Positions 51,343 to 60,073 of a DNA stretch of 64,000 nt are shown here, one piece after another; position 1 is the first letter of the stretch; each line of letters starts with the position of its first letter. Position numbers and translations under genes: made by a program. A model generated the notes under the pieces. The model searched no databases. It was not told where the DNA came from and worked only from the letters and a program-made list of their open reading frames with translations. Origin of the DNA: Aquimarina mytili (lineage in GTDB: Bacteria > Bacteroidota > Bacteroidia > Flavobacteriales > Flavobacteriaceae); NCBI RefSeq assembly GCF_016735115.1, contig NZ_JAERQJ010000001.1, positions 62,001 to 126,000 on the forward strand, given 5' to 3'.

Positions 51343-52431
51343 ATGTCCAATTTTGAAAGATTAAACTTTATGTGGAACAAAAGAATTTACGGAATAAAAG
51401 TTGGTGAAATAGCTGCGGTTATTGGTTTATATTTATTACTATCGTTTGCATATCGATTTACACTTTGGACAATTTACTGGGAAAAACCTGATCGATGGGA
51501 AAAGCTATTTAGTTTATGGGAATGGTTTGATACTAGTGGATTACAATACGTTTTGATGTTTATGGCTACCGCACTGATTTGGTGGTTGATTTTTAGAGTT
51601 TTTTACAAATGGCCACTTCGCTACCGTATCCTATTACATCTGATAACATTACCTTTTTTTATACTTATTGCCTGGAAAGGATATTATTGGGTATGCGATC
51701 GCTTTGATATGATGCATTTAGAAGGAAATCCTGAAAAATGGGATATTTATATTCCCGCACTTATCTATATGATTCAATTTGCAATATTTCATGCATACGA
51801 ATATTATACAAGTAATCAACGTAAAATTCGTTATGAGATCGAGCTAAAAAATACTGCTTTAAAGAGTGAGTTAAGTGCTATTAAAGCACAACTAAACCCT
51901 CATTTTTTATACAATGTATTTAACACAATCAATGCCAGTATTCCAAAAGAGATGGAGGGTACTCGAGAAATGGTTGCCGATTTATCGGATCTATTCCGAT
52001 ATCAGCTGCGGGCAAGTAGAGAAGACTTGGTTCCTCTAAAGGATGAATTGGATTTCGTACGTAAATATCTGGATCTAGAACAGAAACGATTTGAAGATCG
52101 CTTGCAGATCACTATCAATGTAGATAAGGCGTTACTCAATAGACAGATTCCTCCGATGTTATTACAACCTTTAGTAGAAAATTCTGTAAAACATGGCATT
52201 TCTCCACTTACTGACGGTGGACATATTGATATTACTGTCAAAGAGAAAGAGAACGGAGTTTTATTATTTGAAATTAAGGATACTGGAGTTGGGGTACCTG
52301 ATAAGGTTTCTGTAATGGATACTGGTGTAGGCTTAAGCAATACACAAAAACGATTGGAAAAGATGTACAACTCAGGGCTATTTTTGTCCGATAATCGACC
52401 AAGGGGCTTAATAGTACAGTTTAGTATTTAA
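51343..52431 (+). CDS. LytS-type sensor histidine kinase
   Basis: A 362-aa membrane kinase of the LytS/YehU group with four predicted membrane segments in its first 155 residues and a linker coiled coil. The phospho-acceptor is His187 in QLNPHFLYNVFNTINA, with ATPase segments LLQPLVENSVKHGI and DTGVGV and GVGLSNTQKRLE. It pairs with the LytTR regulator that starts 68 bases after its stop. An alternative ATG at 51370 would remove nine residues. Confidence 0.92.
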   Translation: MSNFERLNFMWNKRIYGIKVGEIAAVIGLYLLLSFAYRFTLWTIYWEKPDRWEKLFSLWEWFDTSGLQYVLMFMATALIWWLIFRVFYKWPLRYRILLHLITLPFFILIAWKGYYWVCDRFDMMHLEGNPEKWDIYIPALIYMIQFAIFHAYEYYTSNQRKIRYEIELKNTALKSELSAIKAQLNPHFLYNVFNTINASIPKEMEGTREMVADLSDLFRYQLRASREDLVPLKDELDFVRKYLDLEQKRFEDRLQITINVDKALLNRQIPPMLLQPLVENSVKHGISPLTDGGHIDITVKEKENGVLLFEIKDTGVGVPDKVSVMDTGVGLSNTQKRLEKMYNSGLFLSDNRPRGLIVQFSI

Positions 52432-52499
52432 ATTTTTGATATGAAATTTGTGTGTGGTGTGTAACTAAAAACACTGCGAATTTTTTAGATGTTATATAC

Positions 52500-53219
52500 A
52501 TGAAAAAAGTTATTATAGTTGACGACGAAAAATCAGGTCGTACTTTGATCAAAGAGTATTTAGAATCACATCCTGATTTGGTTTTATTAGGTGAAGCCAA
52601 TAATGGTGTAGATGCTGTCAAAATTATTAATGAGTTTAAACCTGACTTGGTATTTATGGATATACAAATGCCAGGAATGAATGGTTTTGACGTGTTGCAA
52701 CATCTAGAAGAACTTCCACAGATTGTATTTAGTACAGCTTATGATCAGTATGCCTTGAAAGCCTTTGAAGTACATGCTGTAGATTATTTGTTAAAACCTT
52801 ATACTAAAGATCGTTTTGACACTGCTATTTCTCGTATCGGCGAGGTAAAACAAATTGTTCCATTAGCTGAAGAGCACATTCATCAGAAGCATGAATTCCC
52901 TGAACGCATCATCGTACAAAAAGGAACTAAATATGTAACCTTATCTACAAGCGATATTTATCAGATAGAAGCGTATGGCGATTATTCAAAACTCCATACC
53001 GTTTCAGACACTTTTATTAGCAATCACGGAATTAGTGTATTAGAAGAGAAACTTAATCCAAAACATTTTTTACGAATTCATCGTAGTACCATTGTACATT
53101 TGGATAAAATCAAAGAAGTAGTAAAATATGGTAAGAGTTATATGATCGTCCTTTTGAATCAAAAAAATGTAAAAGTTAGTAGAGGTTATGCAGATAAAAT
53201 CAAAGCATTGATGTTTTGA
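52500..53219 (+). CDS. LytTR-type response regulator
   Basis: A 239-aa regulator with a receiver domain (1-120, phospho-acceptor Asp54 in LVFMDIQMPGMNG) and a C-terminal LytTR DNA-binding domain (about 138-239, IIVQKGTKYVTLS and FLRIHRSTIVHLDKI). Start chosen at ATG 52500 (MKKVIIVDDEKSGRT); an upstream GTG at 52452 would add 16 atypical residues. It is the partner of the LytS kinase and probably controls the divergent receptor gene or other targets. Confidence 0.93.
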   Translation: MKKVIIVDDEKSGRTLIKEYLESHPDLVLLGEANNGVDAVKIINEFKPDLVFMDIQMPGMNGFDVLQHLEELPQIVFSTAYDQYALKAFEVHAVDYLLKPYTKDRFDTAISRIGEVKQIVPLAEEHIHQKHEFPERIIVQKGTKYVTLSTSDIYQIEAYGDYSKLHTVSDTFISNHGISVLEEKLNPKHFLRIHRSTIVHLDKIKEVVKYGKSYMIVLLNQKNVKVSRGYADKIKALMF

Positions 53220-53265
53220 TGAATGTGTTCCCAATAAACTAATAAAACTTTACATACATGATCTA

Positions 53266-53306
53266 AAAAACAAAGCCTACCAGAAGGTATTCTTAGTAGG
53301 CTTTGT
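53266..53306 (-). terminator. Intrinsic terminator downstream of the YHS-domain gene
   Basis: ACAAAGCCTAC (53270-53280) pairs with GTAGGCTTTGT (53296-53306). On the minus strand the stem is followed by a T run, so it mainly serves the YHS gene. It may also stop the + strand LytTR transcript. Confidence 0.75.
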
Positions 53307-53365
53307 CAACTAACCAATCAATTATTGAAAAAACTTAGCATTCAATACAGTTCGATGCAACTGTA

Positions 53366-53815
53366 TTATCTTTTTATTTTAATTTTTTGCCAATTTGCAT
53401 CAGCTTTCGCCTGCAATTGTTTCGCATCTTCTTCTATCCATTTATCTAGTGTATTAATTCCCCATGAATTGTAAAACAAGTATAATTTACCTTCTCTTAC
53501 TTCAAAAGTTTTAGGGTTAATATCTACTTTTTCGCTATTTACTGCTACAGCGTATGCGCAATAACCCCCATACTGTGGGATAAATTTTTCAGGGTTGTTG
53601 TTAAACTTTTCTAAGTTTTGCTGATTTGCAAACTTATAGTGTACATTATCATGTTTAGCAACAAATTTACTATCCCCTTTGACTGCTCGGTTATTAAAAT
53701 ATTCTGTAACATCGTATCCCTGAGCGACAAAGCTTTTCTTTGTATTATAATCTAATTGTTGTGCGCTTAAACTCACTACAAAAATAAAGAATAATACAGT
53801 CAAACTTTCTTTCAT
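53366..53815 (-). CDS. Secreted YHS-domain protein
   Basis: A 149-aa protein with a signal peptide (MKESLTVLFFIFVVSLSAQ) and a YHS domain: VAQGYDVTEYF near residues 29-39, DSKFVAKHDNVHYKFANQQN near 47-66, and PQYGGYCAYAVA near 79-90. YHS domains bind metal ions such as copper in some proteins. Start taken at ATG 53815; an upstream ATG at 53824 adds three residues before the signal peptide. It follows the DUF350 cluster by 90 bases. The role is unknown. Confidence 0.82.
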   Translation of the reverse strand: MKESLTVLFFIFVVSLSAQQLDYNTKKSFVAQGYDVTEYFNNRAVKGDSKFVAKHDNVHYKFANQQNLEKFNNNPEKFIPQYGGYCAYAVAVNSEKVDINPKTFEVREGKLYLFYNSWGINTLDKWIEEDAKQLQAKADANWQKIKIKR

Positions 53816-53904
53816 TAATATCATTTTATGATCGTTCTATTAATTAAGACGTGAAAAATTCTTAATCATTACAAATTTAACATAATTATAAGATTTACAG
53901 GGGG

Positions 53905-54423
53905 TTACAATAGAAAGTTAGTGGTTTCAGGATATGGAATTAAGGCGCTGATTAGTAAGCTAATACTGTCTTTGGCAATTAAAGTAATGGATAGTAACGT
54001 AGCAGTAACTATTATTGCAGTTGCTATATTATTGTCTTGAATATCTTTAAACTCATTAATGCCCTTTGTGAGAGCCGAAAAAAGTAAAAAAACGGAAGTA
54101 TTAATTAATATTGCGAAAATGAATCCGATAAAAAGATATAGCCCTGAATATTGAATAATTATTGACAAGGTAATTTGATGTGCATCAGACATCGATAATC
54201 GAACCATATTGGTAATCGAAGGAATGATTTCTCCAAGAATAATACCTATAGATAAAATAATACCAGCAGAAAAAACAGAGAATGCCATATTATTTTCTCT
54301 AATAGAAATATTTTTAAAGAAAACTTTTTGCAAAATCTTAAACGAAATAAATAAGATCAATACAGAGACAAAAATAGCTAAAGCTATTTCAATAAAAGCA
54401 AGGGTTAATAATTTGGTTTGCAT
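53905..54423 (-). CDS. DUF350 family membrane protein
   Basis: A 172-aa inner-membrane protein with about five segments in two similar halves, each with the DUF350 pattern: RENNMAFSVFSAGIILSIGIILGE near residues 42-65 and QDNNIATAIIVTATLLSITLIAKDS near 128-152. It starts 6 bases after the stop of the transglutaminase-like gene, so the two are probably one operon. DUF350 proteins co-occur with ATP-grasp, spermidine synthase and transglutaminase-like genes in other bacteria. The role is unknown. Confidence 0.78.
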   Translation of the reverse strand: MQTKLLTLAFIEIALAIFVSVLILFISFKILQKVFFKNISIRENNMAFSVFSAGIILSIGIILGEIIPSITNMVRLSMSDAHQITLSIIIQYSGLYLFIGFIFAILINTSVFLLFSALTKGINEFKDIQDNNIATAIIVTATLLSITLIAKDSISLLISALIPYPETTNFLL

Positions 54424-54429
54424 AATTTT

Positions 54430-55452
54430 TTAAGTATTAGTTAGCACTATATTCCAGTGATTAATATTTTTAAAGTTATTGGGCAAAGTACCAAGCGTAA
54501 AATATTTGTTTGTGGTTTCCCAGATGTAGTATCGTTTACCATTATGTAATTTATAAATTCCTTTGCCGGGTATGTTAAGGCCCAAAATAGAATGTCTGTA
54601 ATAATCACTATTCAGAATAGCAACATCATATCCAAAATAGCTCAGAATAGCATAAACAATAACCGTTCGGGTATCACAATCACCTTTTAAGTTTCCCATA
54701 AAACCTACGGGGTTTTGTATGCCGTGAGGAATATTTCCAATACAGCAATCGGGGCAAGATTCTAATATTACACGAATAGATTCTTCGTATTGATCGGCAG
54801 ATTTACAACTGTTTTCAAAAACAAAAGAGTAAGGGATATCCTGTATAAATGTCACCACCATATCAGCAAACTCAAATTGATTGAGCGTATTGGATTCTTT
54901 TATTTTTTTAAGCTTTTTAAGAATTAAATCCAGCTTAGGTGTATCTGATTGGGCAAGATGTTGGTAGAGACCTCCCCAGGATAATTGTTTATGTTTCTGA
55001 GCACTATTAAAATATTCTTTTTTGGAGGATATATAGTCCTTTTCCCGAACTGAAAAATGTCCTTCAAAAGAGTTTCCGTAGTTATCATTCCATTGTCTTT
55101 TTTGACTTAAAACAGGAATGGAATCTCCGTTTTCAAAAATGCGTTCTCGATAAATGTTTTCTGAAATATCAGATTTTATAATTGGGTCAGATGATGGGAT
55201 ATTAGAAACTATATATCGCAAACCAAAGAGTACGATTAAAACGAATGCACTATAGATTAGATAGCGCCATGCAAAGGTGTTTTTTTCTCGATTTTTGGAT
55301 CTTCCAAAGATAAATGAAAGTGAAAGTAGTAGTGTGATAAATGCTGTAAATGTTGAAACATGTAAAAGTCCTTTGATAAAACCACTTCCAATAACCGAAA
55401 ATAGGATAATAGTTAAAAATGGAAAACAACCTGTTTCTTTTTTTTGTGCCAT
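54430..55452 (-). CDS. Membrane protein with a transglutaminase-like cysteine peptidase domain
   Basis: A 340-aa protein with three N-terminal membrane segments (up to about residue 85) and a soluble domain. A transglutaminase-like Cys-His-acid set is visible: Cys259 in LKGDCDTRTVIVYAIL, His287 in YYRHSILGL and Glu312 in YYIWETTN. A CPDCC segment near 236-240 adds possible metal or disulfide cysteines. It may cut or cross-link peptides or transfer acyl groups outside the membrane. It lies between a LuxE-like gene (2-base gap) and DUF350 (6-base gap). Confidence 0.72.
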   Translation of the reverse strand: MAQKKETGCFPFLTIILFSVIGSGFIKGLLHVSTFTAFITLLLSLSFIFGRSKNREKNTFAWRYLIYSAFVLIVLFGLRYIVSNIPSSDPIIKSDISENIYRERIFENGDSIPVLSQKRQWNDNYGNSFEGHFSVREKDYISSKKEYFNSAQKHKQLSWGGLYQHLAQSDTPKLDLILKKLKKIKESNTLNQFEFADMVVTFIQDIPYSFVFENSCKSADQYEESIRVILESCPDCCIGNIPHGIQNPVGFMGNLKGDCDTRTVIVYAILSYFGYDVAILNSDYYRHSILGLNIPGKGIYKLHNGKRYYIWETTNKYFTLGTLPNNFKNINHWNIVLTNT

Positions 55453-55454
55453 AG

Positions 55455-56435
55455 TTATAATGCCATTAAATTACAGCCGCGTATATCGCTATGATCAAAT
55501 CTACCTAATATTTCAAAACTACCATCTTCATATACTTTTCCAAGATCTTGAGAAGCGATAAATGAACAAGAATTAATATTGGCCAGATCAATAATATTAA
55601 CACCACCAGTCTTGTGGTGCCCTAAATTAGTAAGTGGATCTTCGGGGTTTCTAATAGAAATTTTCATCCAAGGTGGGCAATAAAAAAGGCCATTTCCTTT
55701 AGAGTATGCTTGCGATAAAAGTTCGGTCATTCCATATTCACTATGTATTTTATCAATATTAAATCCTTTTTTAAGACGTTGATGCAATTCTCCGCGAACC
55801 ATTTCTTTTCTTCTTCCTTTCATGCCTCCGGTCTCCATAATGATAGTTTGATCATGCAATTGAACATTATGGTGCCCTACAAGATCTAATAAAGCAAAAG
55901 AAACCCCTATAAGTAAGATTTTTTTATTCTTAAGGCTATCTTTTTTAAGAGTTTTGATTAATTTTTCAATATCATAAAGATAGAATCCGCTTTCAGGGTG
56001 ACTGCTATCTTTTATTAGTTTTTCTGCCATATAAACTAATGAAGATCCTTCTCTTTCTAAGTAAGAAGGGAGTAAAGCCAAAACAACATACTCTTTAATA
56101 TCTCCATAGAAATACTCAAAACCTTTTCTGAAGCTTTTTTCGTAGACATCAAGGTCTTTAACATAATGCTTGCTGATAGTACTTCCTGTGGTGCCACTAC
56201 TTGTGAAAATTTTTTCTATAGAATAAGGAGTGCTTACTATTTTTTCCTGTTTAAAGAACTCAATAGGCAAATATGGAATGTCATTGCTGGATTTTACTGA
56301 GGCTTTCGTAATCCCCAGAAGATTACAAAACCTTTGATAAAAGGTGTTATGGATGTATTGATGATTAAATATTCTTAATGCAATCCGCTCAAAATCTAAA
56401 TGGTTTTGAATAGAAAAGATAGTATCGGTTTGCAT
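55455..56435 (-). CDS. LuxE-like acyl-protein synthetase family enzyme
   Basis: A 326-aa enzyme of the adenylate-forming superfamily, LuxE-like. The nucleotide-binding motif is IFTSSGTTGSTISKHY near residues 81-96, and KIHSEYGMTELLSQAYS near 231-247 matches the A5-like block. LuxE activates fatty acids for transfer to an acyl acceptor. No luxC, luxD or luciferase genes are nearby, so bioluminescence is not implied. It is the first gene of a three-gene minus-strand cluster. Confidence 0.82.
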   Translation of the reverse strand: MQTDTIFSIQNHLDFERIALRIFNHQYIHNTFYQRFCNLLGITKASVKSSNDIPYLPIEFFKQEKIVSTPYSIEKIFTSSGTTGSTISKHYVKDLDVYEKSFRKGFEYFYGDIKEYVVLALLPSYLEREGSSLVYMAEKLIKDSSHPESGFYLYDIEKLIKTLKKDSLKNKKILLIGVSFALLDLVGHHNVQLHDQTIIMETGGMKGRRKEMVRGELHQRLKKGFNIDKIHSEYGMTELLSQAYSKGNGLFYCPPWMKISIRNPEDPLTNLGHHKTGGVNIIDLANINSCSFIASQDLGKVYEDGSFEILGRFDHSDIRGCNLMAL

Positions 56436-56561
56436 GGAGTATGTTCAACAATTATGTAGAACAAAGGTATAAAAATGCAGTCTTTTTTAGGTAATATTAT
56501 AAAAGCTTATAATTTATAAGATTGGGTATAAGAAAAACGATAAAAAATTCGAAAAGGCTAA

Positions 56562-56909
56562 TTACTCAATAATAAGTTTTTGAGTCGAGGTTTTAGTTCC
56601 TTCGGTCACCTTGATAATATAAACACCTCTATTAAGATGACTGATGTCTAATTCTTTTCCAATTAAGACTTTAAAGAATATTTTCTTACCTAAAACCGAA
56701 TAAATTGAAACTTGTTTTGTCAGCCCTAGTTCAGAAGTAATATATAAAACACTTCCTGCCGGCATAGGATTAGGAAAGATACGAAGTTGCTCGATCTTTA
56801 CATTTTTTGAATCTTGTTTTTCGACTATATTCGATTGCGCTTGAATTCCTGAAGTAAAGGACAAGCAGACTAAGCAAACAAATATAAATAGCAAGTAGAT
56901 TTTTCTCAT
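56562..56909 (-). CDS. Minimal type IX secretion sorting-domain protein
   Basis: A 115-aa protein that is almost only a signal peptide (MRKIYLLFIFVCLVCLSFTSG) and a C-terminal type IX sorting domain. The domain shows RIFPNPMPAGSVLYI near residues 43-57, VSIYSVLGKKIF near 66-77, and a last strand GVYIIKVTEGTKTSTQKLII. Only about 20 residues lie between the two parts. It could be a small secreted or surface-attached protein or a remnant of a larger gene. No disrupted upstream reading frame is seen. Confidence 0.78.
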   Translation of the reverse strand: MRKIYLLFIFVCLVCLSFTSGIQAQSNIVEKQDSKNVKIEQLRIFPNPMPAGSVLYITSELGLTKQVSIYSVLGKKIFFKVLIGKELDISHLNRGVYIIKVTEGTKTSTQKLIIE

Positions 56910-57005
56910 ACATTATTATTTTGGGACGTTAAAGATACAATTTTTAATTAAAATTGTACTAAAAATTGAAGTGCAATAGTGTTAAATATTGATTATAAGG
57001 TAGTT

Positions 57006-57029
57006 CCGTAATCGAATTACGGTTTTTTA
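57006..57029 (+). terminator. Orphan terminator-like hairpin upstream of the MATE gene
   Basis: CCGTAAT (57006-57012) pairs perfectly with ATTACGG (57016-57022) and is followed by six T residues. No + strand gene lies just before it; the flanking genes are a minus-strand one and the MATE gene 184 bases downstream. The rest of the 303-base gap (56910-57212) shows no gene. Confidence 0.6.
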
Positions 57030-57212
57030 TATCTAAAATAGCTCATGAATAGCTTTGAAAATCAAAAATAATGGTGCATATTTGTTTCATTATGAAGTTA
57101 TAAAGAATTATGTACATAATTGTGCGCACACTCACCCAGCGATTTACAAGCTAAAAACTTCTTTAGCTAATCTTCCTATTTTTTTATTTCTAATTTCATA
57201 ATTCTTTACATA

Positions 57213-58619
57213 ATGGCACAAAATAAACACATTATTAATCGCCTTTTCTCATATTTCAAAATAGCAGTAGCTGGTAAAGAGCAAGAATTTACTTCGGGTA
57301 GTATTCGTAGAGCTATTTTTATGTTATCTGTACCTATGGTACTTGAAATGATGATGGAGTCTATTTTCTTTCTTGTAGATGCATATTTTGTTTCTAGTTT
57401 GGGGGCTAATGCGATAGCCACAGTTGGGTTAACGGAATCGGTTCTTACCTTGGTATATGCAGTGGCTATTGGCCTTAGTATGGGAGTAACCGCAATTGTT
57501 GCTCGTAGAGTAGGAGAACAAGATATTCGAGGAGCGTCTCAAGTAGCTGTACAATCCATATTTCTAGGAATTATTGTTGCTATGATCATTAGTTTGATCG
57601 GTATTCTTTTTCCTAAAGAAATTCTCGGGCTCATGGGAGCCGAATCAGACTTGATAGCCGATGGATATAGATATACTCAGATACTCTTAGGAGGCAATGT
57701 TACCATAATGCTTTTATTCTTAATAAATGCAGTGTTTCGAGGGGCAGGAGATGCTTCTGTTGCAATGCGTGTACTTATATTCTCAAACCTTTTAAATATT
57801 GTTCTCGATCCGATGTTTATATTTGGGTTTGGACCCATTCCGGCATTTGGAGTGCAAGGAGCGGCCATTGCTACAACAATTGGTAGAGGAAGTGCTGTGA
57901 TTTTTCAACTATTGATTCTGTTTTATGGATGGAGCAAAATTAAAGTAGCATTAAAAGATATTGTTTTTCAGGCCACAATTATGCTTAACCTTATCAAAGT
58001 TTCTCTAGGAGGTATTGGTCAATTTATTATAGGAACATCAAGTTGGGTATTCTTAATGCGTATAATGGCAGAGTTTGGTAGCGAAGTATTGGCAGGATAT
58101 ACAATAGCGATCAGAGTATTAATGTTTACACTAATGCCTTCTTGGGGGATGAGTAATGCTGCCGCAACATTGGTTGGTCAAAATTTAGGAGCGAAAAAAC
58201 CAGATCGCGCAGAGAAATCTGTCTGGAAAACGGGAAAATATAATGCCTGGTTTATGATTGCGGTATCGATTTTTTATTTATTGTTTGCCGAAATGATCAT
58301 TAAAATTTTTAGCGATGAAGCTTTAGTGATAGAATATGGGGCTTTAAGTCTACGAGTAATTGCTGCGGGATACGTTTTTTATGCCTATGGTATGGTTATT
58401 ATACAGTCTTTTAATGGTGCAGGAGACACTTTAACACCAACGATTATTAATTTCTTTTGTTTTTGGGTGTTTCAATTACCATTTGCCTACCTGGGAGCTT
58501 TAGTTTTAGATTGGGGAGCGATGGGAGTGTTTTTGGCCATTACTTTTGCCGAAGTTTTGATTGCAATTATTGGAATCATCTGGTTTAGAAAAGGAACATG
58601 GAAAAAAGTGCAAGTGTAA
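57213..58619 (+). CDS. MATE family multidrug/toxin exporter
   Basis: A 468-aa inner-membrane transporter with about twelve membrane segments. MATE features are SIRRAIFMLSVPMVLEMMME near residues 30-49, LFLINAVFRGAGDASVAM near 168-185 and MSNAAATLVGQNLGAKKPDRAEKS near 312-335. It uses a Na+ or H+ gradient to export cationic compounds; the substrate cannot be named. The N-terminal 25 residues are a soluble extension. A terminator-like hairpin lies in its upstream gap. Confidence 0.92.
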   Translation: MAQNKHIINRLFSYFKIAVAGKEQEFTSGSIRRAIFMLSVPMVLEMMMESIFFLVDAYFVSSLGANAIATVGLTESVLTLVYAVAIGLSMGVTAIVARRVGEQDIRGASQVAVQSIFLGIIVAMIISLIGILFPKEILGLMGAESDLIADGYRYTQILLGGNVTIMLLFLINAVFRGAGDASVAMRVLIFSNLLNIVLDPMFIFGFGPIPAFGVQGAAIATTIGRGSAVIFQLLILFYGWSKIKVALKDIVFQATIMLNLIKVSLGGIGQFIIGTSSWVFLMRIMAEFGSEVLAGYTIAIRVLMFTLMPSWGMSNAAATLVGQNLGAKKPDRAEKSVWKTGKYNAWFMIAVSIFYLLFAEMIIKIFSDEALVIEYGALSLRVIAAGYVFYAYGMVIIQSFNGAGDTLTPTIINFFCFWVFQLPFAYLGALVLDWGAMGVFLAITFAEVLIAIIGIIWFRKGTWKKVQV

Positions 58620-58676
58620 TCATTTTCTAAGTTTCAAAAAGCAAAATAGAGATTGGTTAATGTTATACTAGTATCA

Positions 58677-58708
58677 ACAAAAAAGAGGCTATCTTATGAT
58701 AGCCTCTT
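58677..58708 (-). terminator. Intrinsic terminator after the beta-helix lipoprotein gene
   Basis: AAGAGGCTATC (58683-58693) pairs with GATAGCCTCTT (58698-58708) around a four-base loop. The T run is on the minus strand, serving the lipoprotein gene that ends at 58736. Confidence 0.85.
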
Positions 58709-58735
58709 CCCATTTTTGTAAGATAATCTTATAAA

Positions 58736-60037
58736 CTAGATGCGAGTCCAGTTTTCTGCCCAAGTATCTCCTTCTTGTAATGCACCTACATAGTTGGCAG
58801 CATCAAAGAATGATCCTAACGTCGATGGGTCAAAATTATCCACCCCGTCTTTAGTAGCAGAATATTGATAAGTACCTGTGAAACCGTTAATTTTAAAGTC
58901 ATTTGGGATAGCCGTTCCGGTTGGATCCAAAGAATAGTTATGATACTCAGAAAAATCTGCTGGATTTACCGTAGATGTACCGCCGCTTAGATCAAAAGAG
59001 TTTACATTATCAATGATCGAATTTCTAAATACGATTTCGTTGTTGTTTAGATTTGTAAAAGTTTGATCATCATTTAATTCAATTCCTTTGCTTGGAAATC
59101 CCTTGATAATTGAATTGTACATGGTTAATTTTGTACCTCGTCGTAGTAAGATTCCTTTGTTTTTACCATCTCCATCTTCAGCACCGATTAAAGTAATGTT
59201 TGATAAAGTGGGATTTGAGAAAGGAGCAGCGGCATTATTAGATTTTAAATTATCAGCTTCAATTCCTCTATCACCAGCACTTGTAGTTTGCTGAGCAATC
59301 CAAAACTGTCCGTTTCCGGTCCATCCGTCAGTCCAGTCAAAAGAATCGTCACCAGCGCCAGTTACGATCGCATATTTTAGATTTACTGTACCACCAAAAA
59401 ATTCAATACCGTCGTCATTACCATTAAATGCCTGAATATATTCTAAAGTTGTTCCGTTACCAACACCGTAAAGAGAAAGCCCATTATATTCTGCATCTGC
59501 ATTAATTTTTCCTCCAGTGTATTCTAAACGTACATAACGTAATATTCCAGAGTTGTCTGTTGGATCAGTACCTCCATAAGTAAGATTAGCAACTTCGGTA
59601 GTAGCAGTTGTTCCTCTATTAATAGGAGCTTTACCAGCAAGTAGTAATCCTCCCCAATCTCCTGGATTTGGAGTTGATTTGTTTGAAGTAAATACTATTG
59701 GCGAGTTAGCGGTACCTTCAGCCATAATTTTGGCTCCTTGTTCAATTGCTAAATAGGCAAATACTCCTCCAGTATTGCCAGCAATGATTCTGGTTCCTCC
59801 TTCAATAGTTAAAGTAACACCATCTACAACTGATACACCACCTCTTAATTCATACACCTCATCTGAGGTTAAGGTAAGATCTTCTGTAATTTGTCCTTCA
59901 AGAATTATTGTTCCGTTATTATCTGCTCCTCCTGGATTTATGATTACATCCCCTATATTGTCTTCCTGAATTGTGCATGCGCTGAAAAGAACAGCTGCAC
60001 TTAATACAATTCCCTTAATTAAATTTCTAGTTTTCAT
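58736..60037 (-). CDS. Lipoprotein with a right-handed beta-helix-like repeat fold
   Basis: A 433-aa lipoprotein (signal [21 protein letters not shown] with lipobox FSAC) whose mature part shows repeating beta strands typical of right-handed parallel beta-helices, e.g. [37 protein letters not shown] and [12 protein letters not shown]. It lies 36 bases after the large TonB receptor gene and is likely made with it. By analogy with SusD-like partners it may help capture a ligand at the surface, but it is not a SusD protein and its ligand is unknown. Confidence 0.75.
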   Translation of the reverse strand: MKTRNLIKGIVLSAAVLFSACTIQEDNIGDVIINPGGADNNGTIILEGQITEDLTLTSDEVYELRGGVSVVDGVTLTIEGGTRIIAGNTGGVFAYLAIEQGAKIMAEGTANSPIVFTSNKSTPNPGDWGGLLLAGKAPINRGTTATTEVANLTYGGTDPTDNSGILRYVRLEYTGGKINADAEYNGLSLYGVGNGTTLEYIQAFNGNDDGIEFFGGTVNLKYAIVTGAGDDSFDWTDGWTGNGQFWIAQQTTSAGDRGIEADNLKSNNAAAPFSNPTLSNITLIGAEDGDGKNKGILLRRGTKLTMYNSIIKGFPSKGIELNDDQTFTNLNNNEIVFRNSIIDNVNSFDLSGGTSTVNPADFSEYHNYSLDPTGTAIPNDFKINGFTGTYQYSATKDGVDNFDPSTLGSFFDAANYVGALQEGDTWAENWTRI

Positions 60038-60073
60038 CTTGATATATTATTTAATTTTAGTTGTGTTTTCTTG

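Noticed and set aside
55455-56435. Bioluminescence (lux) locus
   Set aside because: Only a LuxE-like gene is present; no luxA, B, C or D genes are nearby.
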